Shown here piece by piece: positions 49,069 to 57,547 of a stretch of 64,000 nucleotides of DNA (positions within the stretch are counted from its first letter, which is position 1; each line of letters opens with the position of its first letter). This stretch comes from Chloroflexi bacterium HGW-Chloroflexi-3 (GTDB lineage Bacteria > Chloroflexota > Anaerolineae > Anaerolineales > Anaerolineaceae). Position numbers and translations under genes: made by a program. The stretch covers positions 186,001-250,000 of the forward strand of contig PHBX01000017.1 of the NCBI GenBank assembly GCA_002842045.1. Reading direction: 5' to 3'. The notes beneath the pieces were generated by a model. That model ran no database searches and was not told the DNA's origin. It saw only the letters and a list, made by a program, of their open reading frames with translations.

Positions 49069-49641
49069 TGGTCATTTGTACCAACAGTGATTATTCTCAC
49101 CACGGTTGCGCTGGTTACATTTTATTCTTATCAGCAGGTAACCCGTAATCTGGTTTTAAGTCAAAGTGCTGAGGTTGCACGCTATAAACGCAATCACGTA
49201 CAGAATGTGCTGGCATAGATCATTTATCCGTTGATGTATGACTACATTTTTTTCCTGGATTCAGGCAAAAATTTAAATATCTTTGATCGTGCGAAAACCC
49301 TGGATCAGGCAGGTATGTATGATGAAATCTTTAGTGGCAATATCATTTTTCTGGATAGCAACGGTAAGGTAATATTTTCTGAAACACATCCTGAGTGGGT
49401 GGGTGTTTCCTGGGCTCATCGTGATTTCTACAGGGATGCAATGCAGAATGACGGATTAAATGTGATTATCGGACAATTGATGGAAGATCGCAGAACCGGC
49501 GACTTTTTGCTGCCATTTGCTGTCAAATTACGAGGTATTGATGGCGAATTCGCCGGAGTTGCAGTCCTATATCTCAACCTGAATGCAGATCAATCATCTC
49601 AATTTTTCATGGTCTTAAATTCCTTTTTCTTGAAAGAATAG
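49069..49641 (+). pseudogene. Decayed sensor: membrane helix and dCache domain, output domain lost
   Basis: One frame gives a membrane helix (WSFVPTVIILTTVALVTFYS), a linker with RNLVLSQSAEVARYKRNHV, then TAG (49216-49218) after NVLA, then in the same frame a Cache-like sensor: FFLDSGKNLNIFDRAKTLDQ, GNIIFLDSNGKVIFSETHP, WAHRDFYRDAMQN and VAVLYLNLNAD. It ends at 49641 with no kinase or GGDEF part. I infer the 5' half of a sensor kinase or cyclase, with one nonsense change (probably CAG to TAG) and loss of the C-terminal output. Confidence 0.6.
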
Positions 49642-49654
49642 CGAGATTAGTACC

Positions 49655-49712
49655 TTGAAAAATTAAAAATCTGATGTATAATTACTATAGACAGGTCTAT
49701 GGTATAGACCTG
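49655..49712 (+). promoter_or_regulatory. Sigma70-type promoter with overlapping 21-bp operator
   Basis: TTGAAA (49655-49660), 16 bases, TATAAT (49677-49682). The perfect inverted repeat CAGGTCTAT-GGT-ATAGACCTG (49692-49712) covers the expected transcription start. The two downstream genes include a winged-helix regulator, so autoregulation is likely. Confidence 0.75.
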
Positions 49713-49729
49713 ATAAAGAAGGTTCGGAG

Positions 49730-50353
49730 ATGAATGAAAAATTTGTTAATGTACAGAAGAAAGCGATCCAATACTGGTTTATAGACGGTTTAGCTGAACT
49801 GGCAGCCGGGTTGATTGGCATTTTTCTGGCTGTACTTTTTTGGGTATGGCATCAGGTATTTACCTGGCGATGGAGTTTGCCTGTGATCCTGGTAGCAGCA
49901 TTTGCGGTTTCATTTGGGCTCAGACTTATCATCCAACGCATAAAAGTACGTTCGACCTATCCCCTAACTGGTTATGTATCCCCATTCAGCGGTTTAGAAA
50001 GCAAGTGGTCGGTTGTGATTTTGATTGCCTTCTCGTTGGTTTTGTTGGGATTAAATTATTTATTCTCAACACAAGGTTCACAAGGTCTGATATGGTCTCC
50101 AGGACTGGCGGGTATAATCTTTACGTTTATTTTTGTCTGGACAGGAGCAACGACAAAACTAAAACGCTTTTTCATATTGGCAATAATCAGCCTAATCCTT
50201 GGGTTGATTCTGGTATTGCTAAAGCTGGATTATTTTCAGGGTGTTTCAGTTCTGACTGAAATTGTTGGGCTGGTTCTTCTGGTTCAGGGGTATCAGGTAC
50301 GGAAGATATATCTTCAACAGAGCCAACAGATGAACGAAGCAATCAATGAATAA
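49730..50353 (+). CDS. Membrane protein of unknown function
   Basis: A 207-residue protein with about six membrane helices: AELAAGLIGIFLAVLFWVWH, SLPVILVAAFAVSFGLRLII, VVILIAFSLVLLGLNYLFS, GLIWSPGLAGIIFTFIFVW, FFILAIISLILGLILVLLK and a last one near the C-terminus. It has no transport or catalytic motif that I recognise. GAAGGTTCGGAG precedes ATG 49730. It is translationally coupled by an 8-base overlap to a winged-helix regulator and shares its operator-controlled promoter. This pairing resembles small stress- or antibiotic-responsive gene pairs. Confidence 0.8.
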   Translation: MNEKFVNVQKKAIQYWFIDGLAELAAGLIGIFLAVLFWVWHQVFTWRWSLPVILVAAFAVSFGLRLIIQRIKVRSTYPLTGYVSPFSGLESKWSVVILIAFSLVLLGLNYLFSTQGSQGLIWSPGLAGIIFTFIFVWTGATTKLKRFFILAIISLILGLILVLLKLDYFQGVSVLTEIVGLVLLVQGYQVRKIYLQQSQQMNEAINE

Positions 50354-50654
50354 TCAGGTTCCTTCCTTAAAAGAGGTTGATCGACTTATTCATGAGCCAT
50401 CAAGAAGTATCATTTTGGCAATTCTGAATGTGATTCCAAAAGCTGATTTTCTGTACCTGCAAAGAGAAACAGACCTTACCAAAGGTAACCTGACGATTCA
50501 TCTCTCGAAACTGGAGGATGCTGGATATATTCAGATTGAAAAAACTTATCTTGAGAAGCGACTTTTGACTGTTTGTAAAATTACAAATAAAGGCAGGAAA
50601 GCTTTCAAGACCTACCTCGAACAATTAAAGCAATTTATTGATGACACAAAATAA
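50346..50654 (+). CDS. Winged-helix transcriptional regulator
   Basis: A 102-residue DNA-binding protein of the small ArsR/MarR-like type (winged helix, DNA-binding HTH_34-like): IHEPSRSIILAILNVIPKAD, QRETDLTKGNLTIHLSKLED, AGYIQIEKTYLEKRLL for the wing, TNKGRKAFKTYLEQLKQ for the dimer helix. It probably binds the 21-bp palindrome at 49692-49712 and represses its own operon. No metal-binding cysteines are present. Confidence 0.88.
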   Translation: MNNQVPSLKEVDRLIHEPSRSIILAILNVIPKADFLYLQRETDLTKGNLTIHLSKLEDAGYIQIEKTYLEKRLLTVCKITNKGRKAFKTYLEQLKQFIDDTK

Positions 50655-50891
50655 ATTGGGTAAAGATGTAAATTAATAGATTGCCTAATTCATATGCTTT
50701 GAGTCATTTATTAAGAGTTTTACCAGATAACAAGTAATTATGTCTACCCAAATTGACCAATAATTAAGAATGGTTGGTCTGACATTTGCAATTTTAAGGC
50801 TAACATTACACAAAAATTCTAAAATTGGATAAATTAGATATAAAATCTACATGTTTCCCTGATTTTTGATAATTGAATAGGAGCAGGAATT

Positions 50892-52775
50892 ATGTCTAGG
50901 ATTTGTAAATTATTATTTGTGTTTTTATTAAGCCTGGTGGTTATTGGCTGCAGTTTGCTTCCTGGTGCAAAGCCGGAAGAAGTCAAAGAGACAGTCCCAT
51001 CCACTGAGGTCAGCGAAGTAAATGAGGTGCTGGAAGAAGAACCGGATAATTCTCCAGTGGAAGAGGTAGTTGAATCGGAAGTTGAGGTTCAGCCTTTTGT
51101 GCTGGAAAATTCTGGACCTGCTGGATTCACAGCCGAGCTAACAGCACCGGATATTGTGTTGCTGAAATGGAACCCTTTGCCTGGCGCAACCGGTTATGAA
51201 TTATTTGTATCCCAAAATAACCTACACTGGTATCGAATTGCCAATCTGCCAGGTGAACGTGATCGGTTTGAGGACTTACTGGCCACAGAAAACTCCTTGC
51301 TCAGCTATCGTCTGGTGGCTTTAACGGCTGCTGGGGAAAGTGGCACCAGTAGCCTGCAAATTCAAACACAGCCACGTAATCCCAACCCCCTTAACGTACA
51401 GTCCAGCTTCGAAGATGATCTGGCTGTAACTGCTCTGGTCGGTCCGGAAGGTGGAACGCTTTCTTTGTCGGATTCAAAAGGCGTCAATTATTCCCTTGAG
51501 ATCCCAAAGAATGCACTATTATTAGAAATGGAAGTGTCGATGACGCCGGTTTCGAACATCTCCAATTGGCCTCTGGATGGAAATTTACAAGCTGGGGTGC
51601 ATCTGGAGCCGGATGGTTGGTTACTGTATGAACCTGCCATGTTGACCATCTCATTACCAGCATCTTACAGCAGTGGTTTGGCAATGGTCGGCTTTGGTTT
51701 TAATGGAAGTGGCGAGGAATTTCATCTAACGACAGCTTACCTGCAATCTACCCAGCTCAATACCCAGTTAGGAAGTGATACCTATTTTGTAAGAAATTCC
51801 CACCAACAAAACGCGCGGGTGATCCGCTTACCAGTCATGGAACTGAAAGGCAATGGGGTGGGAGAAAGCAGTGAGCAGACTGCCGGAGATCTGGCGAAAA
51901 ATAACCAACCGACCAATCCTTCCAACGCCAATGATCAAAAGGCTGCAGCTGCCAGCGTGGATGATGACATTGAGTTAGCTCCATTGTTATCTCCGGAGGA
52001 ATTGGCCTCCAGAGTGCCTTACAATATGTACAATCAAATATTCTCAATCAAAGATTGTTATGAATTTAAAAAGGCTGCTGCTGCGTTCCAGTCCTGGGAA
52101 AGTGGAGCTTCCTCTCAACAAAAAGCAAATTGGAGTCAGGATCTTTTAGAAAATTTCGGCAAAAAAGCGGTGGAAGTGGCAAAAGCTGCTGCCAAAGAAT
52201 GTGCGGATGCTGGGGAGGGTGTGGTGCCATCCTCGGTGCCCTGTGCTGAAAAATTGATCCGTGATATTCAGTCTGGTAGTACTCCATTTTTCCAGGAGCT
52301 GCAAAATGCCATGAAATCCACTCCAGGTGCATTGGGGGAATTGTTAAAAGCGCAGAAAGATCTGGAAAAATGCCCGCATAGCTTCAAAGTAAATGATGCG
52401 ACCACATTAGGCATACAATGGACTAGTGGTTGTATTCCTTCTCTCGATAGGCCTTTCCAGATCAAGTTCAAAGCTATGGATATTGTTAATCAATACCGCC
52501 TTTATCCATCCAATCCATTTTCTGGAAAATTAGAAGGGGATGGAGGTGGAAAATTTGGTGAAGGCACCATAAATTATGTATATACTGGAACTTATAAAGT
52601 TGAAATATTATCACGTGAAAGCAGTGGAAAGATAAAAGAGTTAGATATTCTTACCTCGATGGAAAGGACCACGATTATTTGTGATAGCGGAGAATGTGTA
52701 TCTTTTGAGGATGAAGTTGAAAGTGCTGAGAGAATTCCGATCCTGGTCAATCCAACTCGCTGTGAAATTCCTTAA
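50892..52775 (+). CDS. Large lipoprotein with fibronectin III-like domain
   Basis: A 627-residue lipoprotein (lipobox VVIGCSLL). Acidic spacer (EEVKETVPSTEVSEVNEVLE), an Fn3-like domain at about 80-160 (LTAPDIVLLKWNPLPGATGY, LVALTAAGESGTSS), then a beta domain opening VGPEGGTLSLSD (about 178-300) resembling ZU5-type folds, an Asn/Gln/Ser-rich linker, and a C-terminal region with six or more Cys (KDCYEF, ECADAGEG, SSVPCAEK, ENCPHS-like, TSGCIPS, RTTIICDSGECVSF), possibly disulfide bonded. It should be anchored at the cell surface; function unknown. The start follows AATAGGAGC. Confidence 0.72.
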   Translation: MSRICKLLFVFLLSLVVIGCSLLPGAKPEEVKETVPSTEVSEVNEVLEEEPDNSPVEEVVESEVEVQPFVLENSGPAGFTAELTAPDIVLLKWNPLPGATGYELFVSQNNLHWYRIANLPGERDRFEDLLATENSLLSYRLVALTAAGESGTSSLQIQTQPRNPNPLNVQSSFEDDLAVTALVGPEGGTLSLSDSKGVNYSLEIPKNALLLEMEVSMTPVSNISNWPLDGNLQAGVHLEPDGWLLYEPAMLTISLPASYSSGLAMVGFGFNGSGEEFHLTTAYLQSTQLNTQLGSDTYFVRNSHQQNARVIRLPVMELKGNGVGESSEQTAGDLAKNNQPTNPSNANDQKAAAASVDDDIELAPLLSPEELASRVPYNMYNQIFSIKDCYEFKKAAAAFQSWESGASSQQKANWSQDLLENFGKKAVEVAKAAAKECADAGEGVVPSSVPCAEKLIRDIQSGSTPFFQELQNAMKSTPGALGELLKAQKDLEKCPHSFKVNDATTLGIQWTSGCIPSLDRPFQIKFKAMDIVNQYRLYPSNPFSGKLEGDGGGKFGEGTINYVYTGTYKVEILSRESSGKIKELDILTSMERTTIICDSGECVSFEDEVESAERIPILVNPTRCEIP

Positions 52776-52793
52776 TAAATTATATTAAATAAA

Positions 52794-52821
52794 AAATTGG
52801 CGGACTGTTTTCCGCCAATTT
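52794..52821. terminator. Bidirectional terminator
   Basis: Stem AAATTGGCGGA/TCCGCCAATTT with loop CTGTTT and T-tract. It serves the convergent lipoprotein and glutamate dehydrogenase genes. Confidence 0.9.
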
Positions 52822-52838
52822 TTTTAATTTTTGTTAAA

Positions 52839-54125
52839 TTATATCCAGCCGCGCAAACCCATGGCTTTAACCACACGGGCGATTGACACCATATAAGCTG
52901 CATCACGCATGTAGACTTTTTCTTTCAATGACATTTCCAGCACAGCATGGAAGGCTGCGGTCATTTTCTGGTCTTCTTTCTCGAGGACTTCTTCTTTGAT
53001 CCAGTAGAAGTTCATGTCGTTCTGCACACCTTCAAAGTATGAAACGGTCACGCCACCAGCATTGCACAGGAAATCAGGGATCATGAAGATGCCTTTTTCT
53101 GCCAGTACCTTATCCGCTTCGGGGGTGGTGGGTCCGTTGGCGCCTTCTGCAATCACTTTGACACGTGGGTGAATTTTCTTAACGCTTTCAGCATTGATCT
53201 GTCCTTCGAGGGCAGAAGGGATTAAGACATCCACTTCTTTGCTGATCCAGGCTTCAGCATCTTCGATGACATAGCCGTCTTCTCTGGCACGCACTTTATC
53301 GATAGAACCATATTGATCGGTGATGGACATCAGGAAATGTGGATCGATACCGTCCTCTTTTGTGACGGTATATGGAACGCGGTCTTCACGGTCCCAATAG
53401 GAAACACAAACCACTTTACCGCCCAGGAATTCATTAAATCCAATCGCGGCATATTGGGCAACGTTCCCAAATCCTTGAATGGCAGCTTTACAATTCTTCG
53501 GATCCATTTTCAGGTGTTTGAGAGCTTCCCGCACAGTGTAGATCACGCCATACCCGGTCGCTTCGGTTCGTCCGAGTGATCCACCACCACCAACGGGTTT
53601 GCCGGTGATCACACCAGGGGTATATTGACCGGTCAGTTTGGAATACTCGTCCATCATCCAGCCCATCATTTGTGGACTGGTACCTACATCGGGCGCTGGG
53701 ACATCCTGGCGTGGACCAATGTTTTTCCACATCTGCTGCACATAACCACGGACCAATCGTTCTTTTTCACTGGTGGAGAGGGTGGCAGAATCGACAATTA
53801 CACCACCTTTACCGCCGCCCAATGGAATATCAACCACAGCACATTTCCAGGTCATCCAGGTAGCCAGTGCGCGTACGGTATCAATTGTTTCAGCAGGGTG
53901 GAAGCGGATACCACCTTTGTTTGGACCGCGGGCATCATTATGCTGAACGCGGAAACCTTCAAAAACACGCATCGTGCCGTCATCCATACGCACCGGGATA
54001 CGGAAATGAAATTCCCGTAAAGGCCAGCGCAGAATTTCACGCACTTCCGGGTCTAATTGCAATAATTCGGCGACGTGATCGAATTGGGCTTGTGCCATTT
54101 CAAATGCATTGGTTGTAGAAGCCAT
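52839..54125 (-). CDS. Glutamate (Glu/Leu/Phe/Val) dehydrogenase
   Basis: A 428-residue GDH with all key residues: KGGIRFHPAET (K70), MTWKCAVV (K94), catalytic lysine in PLGGGKGGVIV (K106), catalytic Asp in VPAPDVGTSP, and Rossmann motif IQGFGNVAQYA. It is the short form (type II, GdhA/GudB-like) that interconverts glutamate and 2-oxoglutarate. Its sequence is the closest relative in this window of the GDH-like paralogue at 19709, which has lost the lysine. It is a single gene; GGAGTGGTAA precedes the ATG. Confidence 0.95.
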   Translation of the reverse strand: MASTTNAFEMAQAQFDHVAELLQLDPEVREILRWPLREFHFRIPVRMDDGTMRVFEGFRVQHNDARGPNKGGIRFHPAETIDTVRALATWMTWKCAVVDIPLGGGKGGVIVDSATLSTSEKERLVRGYVQQMWKNIGPRQDVPAPDVGTSPQMMGWMMDEYSKLTGQYTPGVITGKPVGGGGSLGRTEATGYGVIYTVREALKHLKMDPKNCKAAIQGFGNVAQYAAIGFNEFLGGKVVCVSYWDREDRVPYTVTKEDGIDPHFLMSITDQYGSIDKVRAREDGYVIEDAEAWISKEVDVLIPSALEGQINAESVKKIHPRVKVIAEGANGPTTPEADKVLAEKGIFMIPDFLCNAGGVTVSYFEGVQNDMNFYWIKEEVLEKEDQKMTAAFHAVLEMSLKEKVYMRDAAYMVSIARVVKAMGLRGWI

Positions 54126-54384
54126 TTACCACTCCTGTTATCCTAAAAAATTTGTTTTGCCAGCGGATGGGTTAAAAATATAAGCGGACACATCGGACGT
54201 GTCCACTTATCATGATGGTTGCTTTGCTAGAAATTTCACAAATTCCTCCGCTTGCCTCTACCATTAGATTAACATCTCGAACCAATAGAGTCAATATGAT
54301 TAACATCGTCATTTCAACCTGAATTCATCCACTCTAACTTGTGTGTTTGTCATATCGAAATTACAAATATTGTAATTTTATCTG

Positions 54385-54732
54385 ATGATCGCAATAGTAT
54401 CATTTATACACCAACCCGACACAGACAAGGCAATTCTTTATAACCAAAAGACTCTTGAGCTTTTTGTCAGGTCAATTCGCGAAGGATTCCGTTCCGGATC
54501 CAAAGGCGTTGCTCAGGATGATATTTTGATAAATAAGGGGTGGGGGTTCGATCTATCGAAAATCATACCTCGAATAGACATCTGGCATGGTGAAAAAGAT
54601 GTAAACGTACCCATTGGTGCAGCCAGATATCTGCGTGATACATTGCCTTACGCACGTACGACTTTTTTGGCAGGTGAAGGACATTTCTTCATCATGAAGT
54701 ATTGGAAAAAATACTTTCAACACTTGTTATAG
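54385..54732 (+). pseudogene. Alpha/beta hydrolase, C-terminal fragment
   Basis: The 115 residues match the last third of an alpha/beta hydrolase: LFVRSIREGFRSGSKGVAQD, WGFDLSKIIPRIDIWHGEKD (acidic residue of the triad), VPIGAARYLRDTLPYARTTF, and GEGHFF with the catalytic His. The nucleophile (GxSxG) and the first about 170 residues are missing. There is no ribosome binding site before ATG 54385. I infer a 5' truncated remnant. Confidence 0.65.
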
Positions 54733-54863
54733 TGTCTTAGCGTGCGTAATCTCGAATTTTAATTAACTTATATACCTCCTTGAATAAAATTAGGGGGGAT
54801 TTATAATTGTTTTATGACGGTTTGTATTTAATTTGGAAATGATTCGAAAAGGGAGTGACAAAA

Positions 54864-55328
54864 ATGTCCTATATTGTCGATTTTGTTCATGTTTCTACGA
54901 TTGGTTTAGAGTGTTCCCCGGTAGCGGAGGCACTAGCTGGCTTACGGGCGAATGAAGCACGCTATTTTATGAACAAATATAAGCATGAATATTCAACGGT
55001 ACCTGCTTCCGAAAGTGAGGAGACTCTTGATTACGTAAACCAAATTCTGAAAGAAGAACGAGGAATTGAGTTTACTGCCAAACCACTCGAAACATCGCGA
55101 TTTCAGGTGGAGAACATCAAATTCGCCTATGTTTTTTATGAGGATGGTCTTGGGCTCAATGTCATGTATACGGTGGATGATCCCAAGAAACGGGCTGTTG
55201 GATTTAAACTTTCAGAAGGTATGGAAGTTCCAAAGGAATTAGAAGGGAAATTTAAGTTTGCCAGACAAAAGTCCAAACTGGCAGGCACAATTCGTGGTTC
55301 GTTTTTTGTGATTAAGGGCGAGTATTAA
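54864..55328 (+). CDS. Hypothetical cytosolic protein
   Basis: A 154-residue soluble protein (MSYIVDFVHVSTIGLECSPV, ALAGLRANEARYFMNKYKHE, VYVFYEDG-like FAYVFYEDGLGLNVMYTVD). It has an alternating strand/helix pattern but no domain that I recognise. AAAGGGAG lies eight bases before ATG 54864, so a preceding GTG at 54855 is not needed. It stands alone between a hydrolase fragment and the convergent gatB. Confidence 0.6.
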   Translation: MSYIVDFVHVSTIGLECSPVAEALAGLRANEARYFMNKYKHEYSTVPASESEETLDYVNQILKEERGIEFTAKPLETSRFQVENIKFAYVFYEDGLGLNVMYTVDDPKKRAVGFKLSEGMEVPKELEGKFKFARQKSKLAGTIRGSFFVIKGEY

Positions 55329-55342
55329 TCTTTTGGAATAGT

Positions 55343-56800
55343 CTATTTCAATTTTTCTAATTGTTCATTTAAAACACCCTTGATGATGGACGGGTTGGCT
55401 TTGCCTTTAGCTGCACGCATTGCCTGCCCGAAGAACCAGTTCTCGAGGGTTTCTTTTCCGTTCAGGTAAGCTTCCACTTCTAAAGGATGTTCGGCCAGAA
55501 CCTTAGAAACCAGGTCGGAAATCATATCCTGATCCGAAACCTGTTCCAAACCCTGCTCCGTGATGATTTGGGATGGTTTTTTACCTTCCTTGAGCATTGT
55601 CTCCAGAACTGTCTTGGCGGTATTTTGATTGATACTTGCTGATTGGACAAATTTGAGCAAATCCATTAAATCTTCTGCTTGAATTTTCATCGTGCTGATA
55701 CTCTCACAGGAATTATTGAACCAGGCGAATAATTGTCCGCAGATCCAGTTGGCAATGATTTTGGGAGAAATTTCCGGGTTGATTCGGGCACAATGTTCAA
55801 AGAAGTGAATGGTTTCCTGGTCTACTGAGAGCAACCGGGCATCATCCACCGGTAAACCATATTGCCTTTGCAGTCGTTGAAAGCGAGCGCGAGGTAATTC
55901 CGGCAGTAGGGCTTTGATCTGATCGATCCAGGTCTGCTCAACCACCAGAGGGGGCAGGTCTGGTTCAGGGAAATAGCGGTAATCGTGGGCTTCTTCCTTA
56001 CCACGCTGCGAGTAAGTGACGCCAGCGGTTTCATCCCAACCCAGTGTCTCCTGGATGACAGGTTGCCTGGCATCCAGTAAGGCAGCCTGGCGTTGAAATT
56101 CGTAGCGAATGGCGCGTTCCATCCCACGGAAGGTGTTCAGGTTCTTGATCTCCACACGCGTGCCCAGCTCCTTTGATCCAACTGGCCGGATGGAGACATT
56201 GGCTTCAAAGCGAATGACCCCTTTTTCCATATCACCGGAGTTGACACCCAGCGTACGCACGATATCACGCAGGCTACTGGCATAGGCAGTCACCTCTTCC
56301 GGTGTGGAAAGATCCGGTTCGGAGACAATCTCCAGAAGAGAGACCCCTGAGCGATTGAGATCGACCAGTGAGTAAGGTTCACCCTGTTCCGGGATGACAT
56401 GTGTGAGCTTACCGGTGTCCTCTTCCATATGCACACGTCGGATGCTGATGGTCTTTTCACCCTGTGCGGTATCAATAATTAATTCGCCATTCTCCGCCAG
56501 GGGCTGTTCATATTGGGAGATCTGATAGCCTTTGGGTAGATCAGGGTAGAAGTAGTTCTTACGGGCAAAGATACTGGTGTGAGCAACCTGGCAATTGAGC
56601 GCCAGAGCCACCCGCAGCGCATATTCCACGGCTCTTTGGTTAACCACCGGCAACACCCCCGGCATCCCGGAACAAACCGGGCAAACCGCGGTATTGGGTT
56701 CTGCAATTGTTGCATCCACCACCGGGCAACCGCAAAACATCTTGCTGTTGGTTTGCAGCTCGGCGTGTACTTCCAACCCGATTACGGCTTCATATTGCAT
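55343..56800 (-). CDS. gatB: Aspartyl/glutamyl-tRNA amidotransferase subunit B
   Basis: A 485-residue GatB, the tRNA-binding kinase subunit of GatCAB, which amidates Glu-tRNA-Gln and Asp-tRNA-Asn. It shows VIGLEVHAELQTNSKMFCGC, ARKNYFYPDLPKGYQISQYE, VDLNRSGVSLLEIVSEPDLS, and RVEIKNLNTFRGMERAI. The C-terminal YqeY-like tail ends MRAAKGKANPSIIKGVLNEQ. gatA and gatC are not in this window. ATG 56800 follows AGAGGTCCC complement context (GGGACC), a weak ribosome binding site. Confidence 0.96.
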   Translation of the reverse strand: MQYEAVIGLEVHAELQTNSKMFCGCPVVDATIAEPNTAVCPVCSGMPGVLPVVNQRAVEYALRVALALNCQVAHTSIFARKNYFYPDLPKGYQISQYEQPLAENGELIIDTAQGEKTISIRRVHMEEDTGKLTHVIPEQGEPYSLVDLNRSGVSLLEIVSEPDLSTPEEVTAYASSLRDIVRTLGVNSGDMEKGVIRFEANVSIRPVGSKELGTRVEIKNLNTFRGMERAIRYEFQRQAALLDARQPVIQETLGWDETAGVTYSQRGKEEAHDYRYFPEPDLPPLVVEQTWIDQIKALLPELPRARFQRLQRQYGLPVDDARLLSVDQETIHFFEHCARINPEISPKIIANWICGQLFAWFNNSCESISTMKIQAEDLMDLLKFVQSASINQNTAKTVLETMLKEGKKPSQIITEQGLEQVSDQDMISDLVSKVLAEHPLEVEAYLNGKETLENWFFGQAMRAAKGKANPSIIKGVLNEQLEKLK

Positions 56801-56865
56801 GGGACCTCTTTGTGGAGATGGGATTACTGAGAAGAAATTTTACCATAAGAGCTGGTAGGTGGTAG

Positions 56866-57297
56866 CTAGTAGCTCAACTCCTCCAGTGTTGCCCTGGCCC
56901 AGCGTTCCACCCAGGCACAATAACTGACAGGATCATCTTTGTGTGGGTAAACATCCGCGATGGTAATAGACCAGTTTATGTGGGGTAATTTACGTTCATC
57001 AGGTTGGCGTTCGATTTTCCAATCACGCTTCCCCTGATCGACATCGGAGGACATTTGAACCCGGATTTCTCCTGGTGAAACACCTTTTTCCAGGACATCA
57101 CTCAATTTTTCCTGCATCCAGATCAATGCCGGATCGCTGTAGCGCTGGTGTTGGATCATGAAGCAGCTTACTGTAAGCAAATGCACTTTACCATAGGCAG
57201 GGTTAGTGAATTCCAAAGCCGGAAATTCATCAAACCTATCCTGGCAGGTTAAATCAACATCCGTTGCAGCACCACAAAAAGAACAAATTTCACTCAT
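56866..57297 (-). CDS. DUF5946 family protein
   Basis: A 143-residue soluble protein. It begins with a zinc-knuckle-like CSFCGAATDVDLTCQDRFDE, then FPALEFTNPAYGKVHLLTVS and CFMIQHQRYSDPALIWMQEK, and ends INWSITIADVYPHKDDPVSY. This is the usual sequence pattern of DUF5946, a family with unknown function and a small Cys-rich N-terminus. The gene stands upstream of gatB with about 65 bases between, so cotranscription with gatB is possible. Confidence 0.8.
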   Translation of the reverse strand: MSEICSFCGAATDVDLTCQDRFDEFPALEFTNPAYGKVHLLTVSCFMIQHQRYSDPALIWMQEKLSDVLEKGVSPGEIRVQMSSDVDQGKRDWKIERQPDERKLPHINWSITIADVYPHKDDPVSYCAWVERWARATLEELSY

Positions 57298-57438
57298 CAG
57301 TTTTCCTCCAGCATATTGTACCAGCGTAAATTATTGATGGAAAACACTATCTAGTTTTCATTCCTTTTGATGATTAATGGTAAAATTCGGCTTCGTGATG
57401 ATGGAATGAGCGATTCGTAATCAGGCGCTGAACAGTGC

Positions 57439-57457
57439 GATGGTTGGGGGAACCATC
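57439..57457 (+). other. Hairpin in the prfC leader
   Basis: GATGGTT-GGGGG-AACCATC forms a 7-bp stem with a G5 loop about 90 bases upstream of prfC, in the 250-base gene-free stretch 57298-57547. Its role is unknown, and no known riboswitch pattern is seen. Confidence 0.4.
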
Positions 57458-57547
57458 ATTCCTACGTTATTTAATGGAAGAATTATAAGCAATAAAGCGA
57501 TCTGATGATCACGACAAACTCAGAGAAAATCAAAGCAGTGGAGTTGA

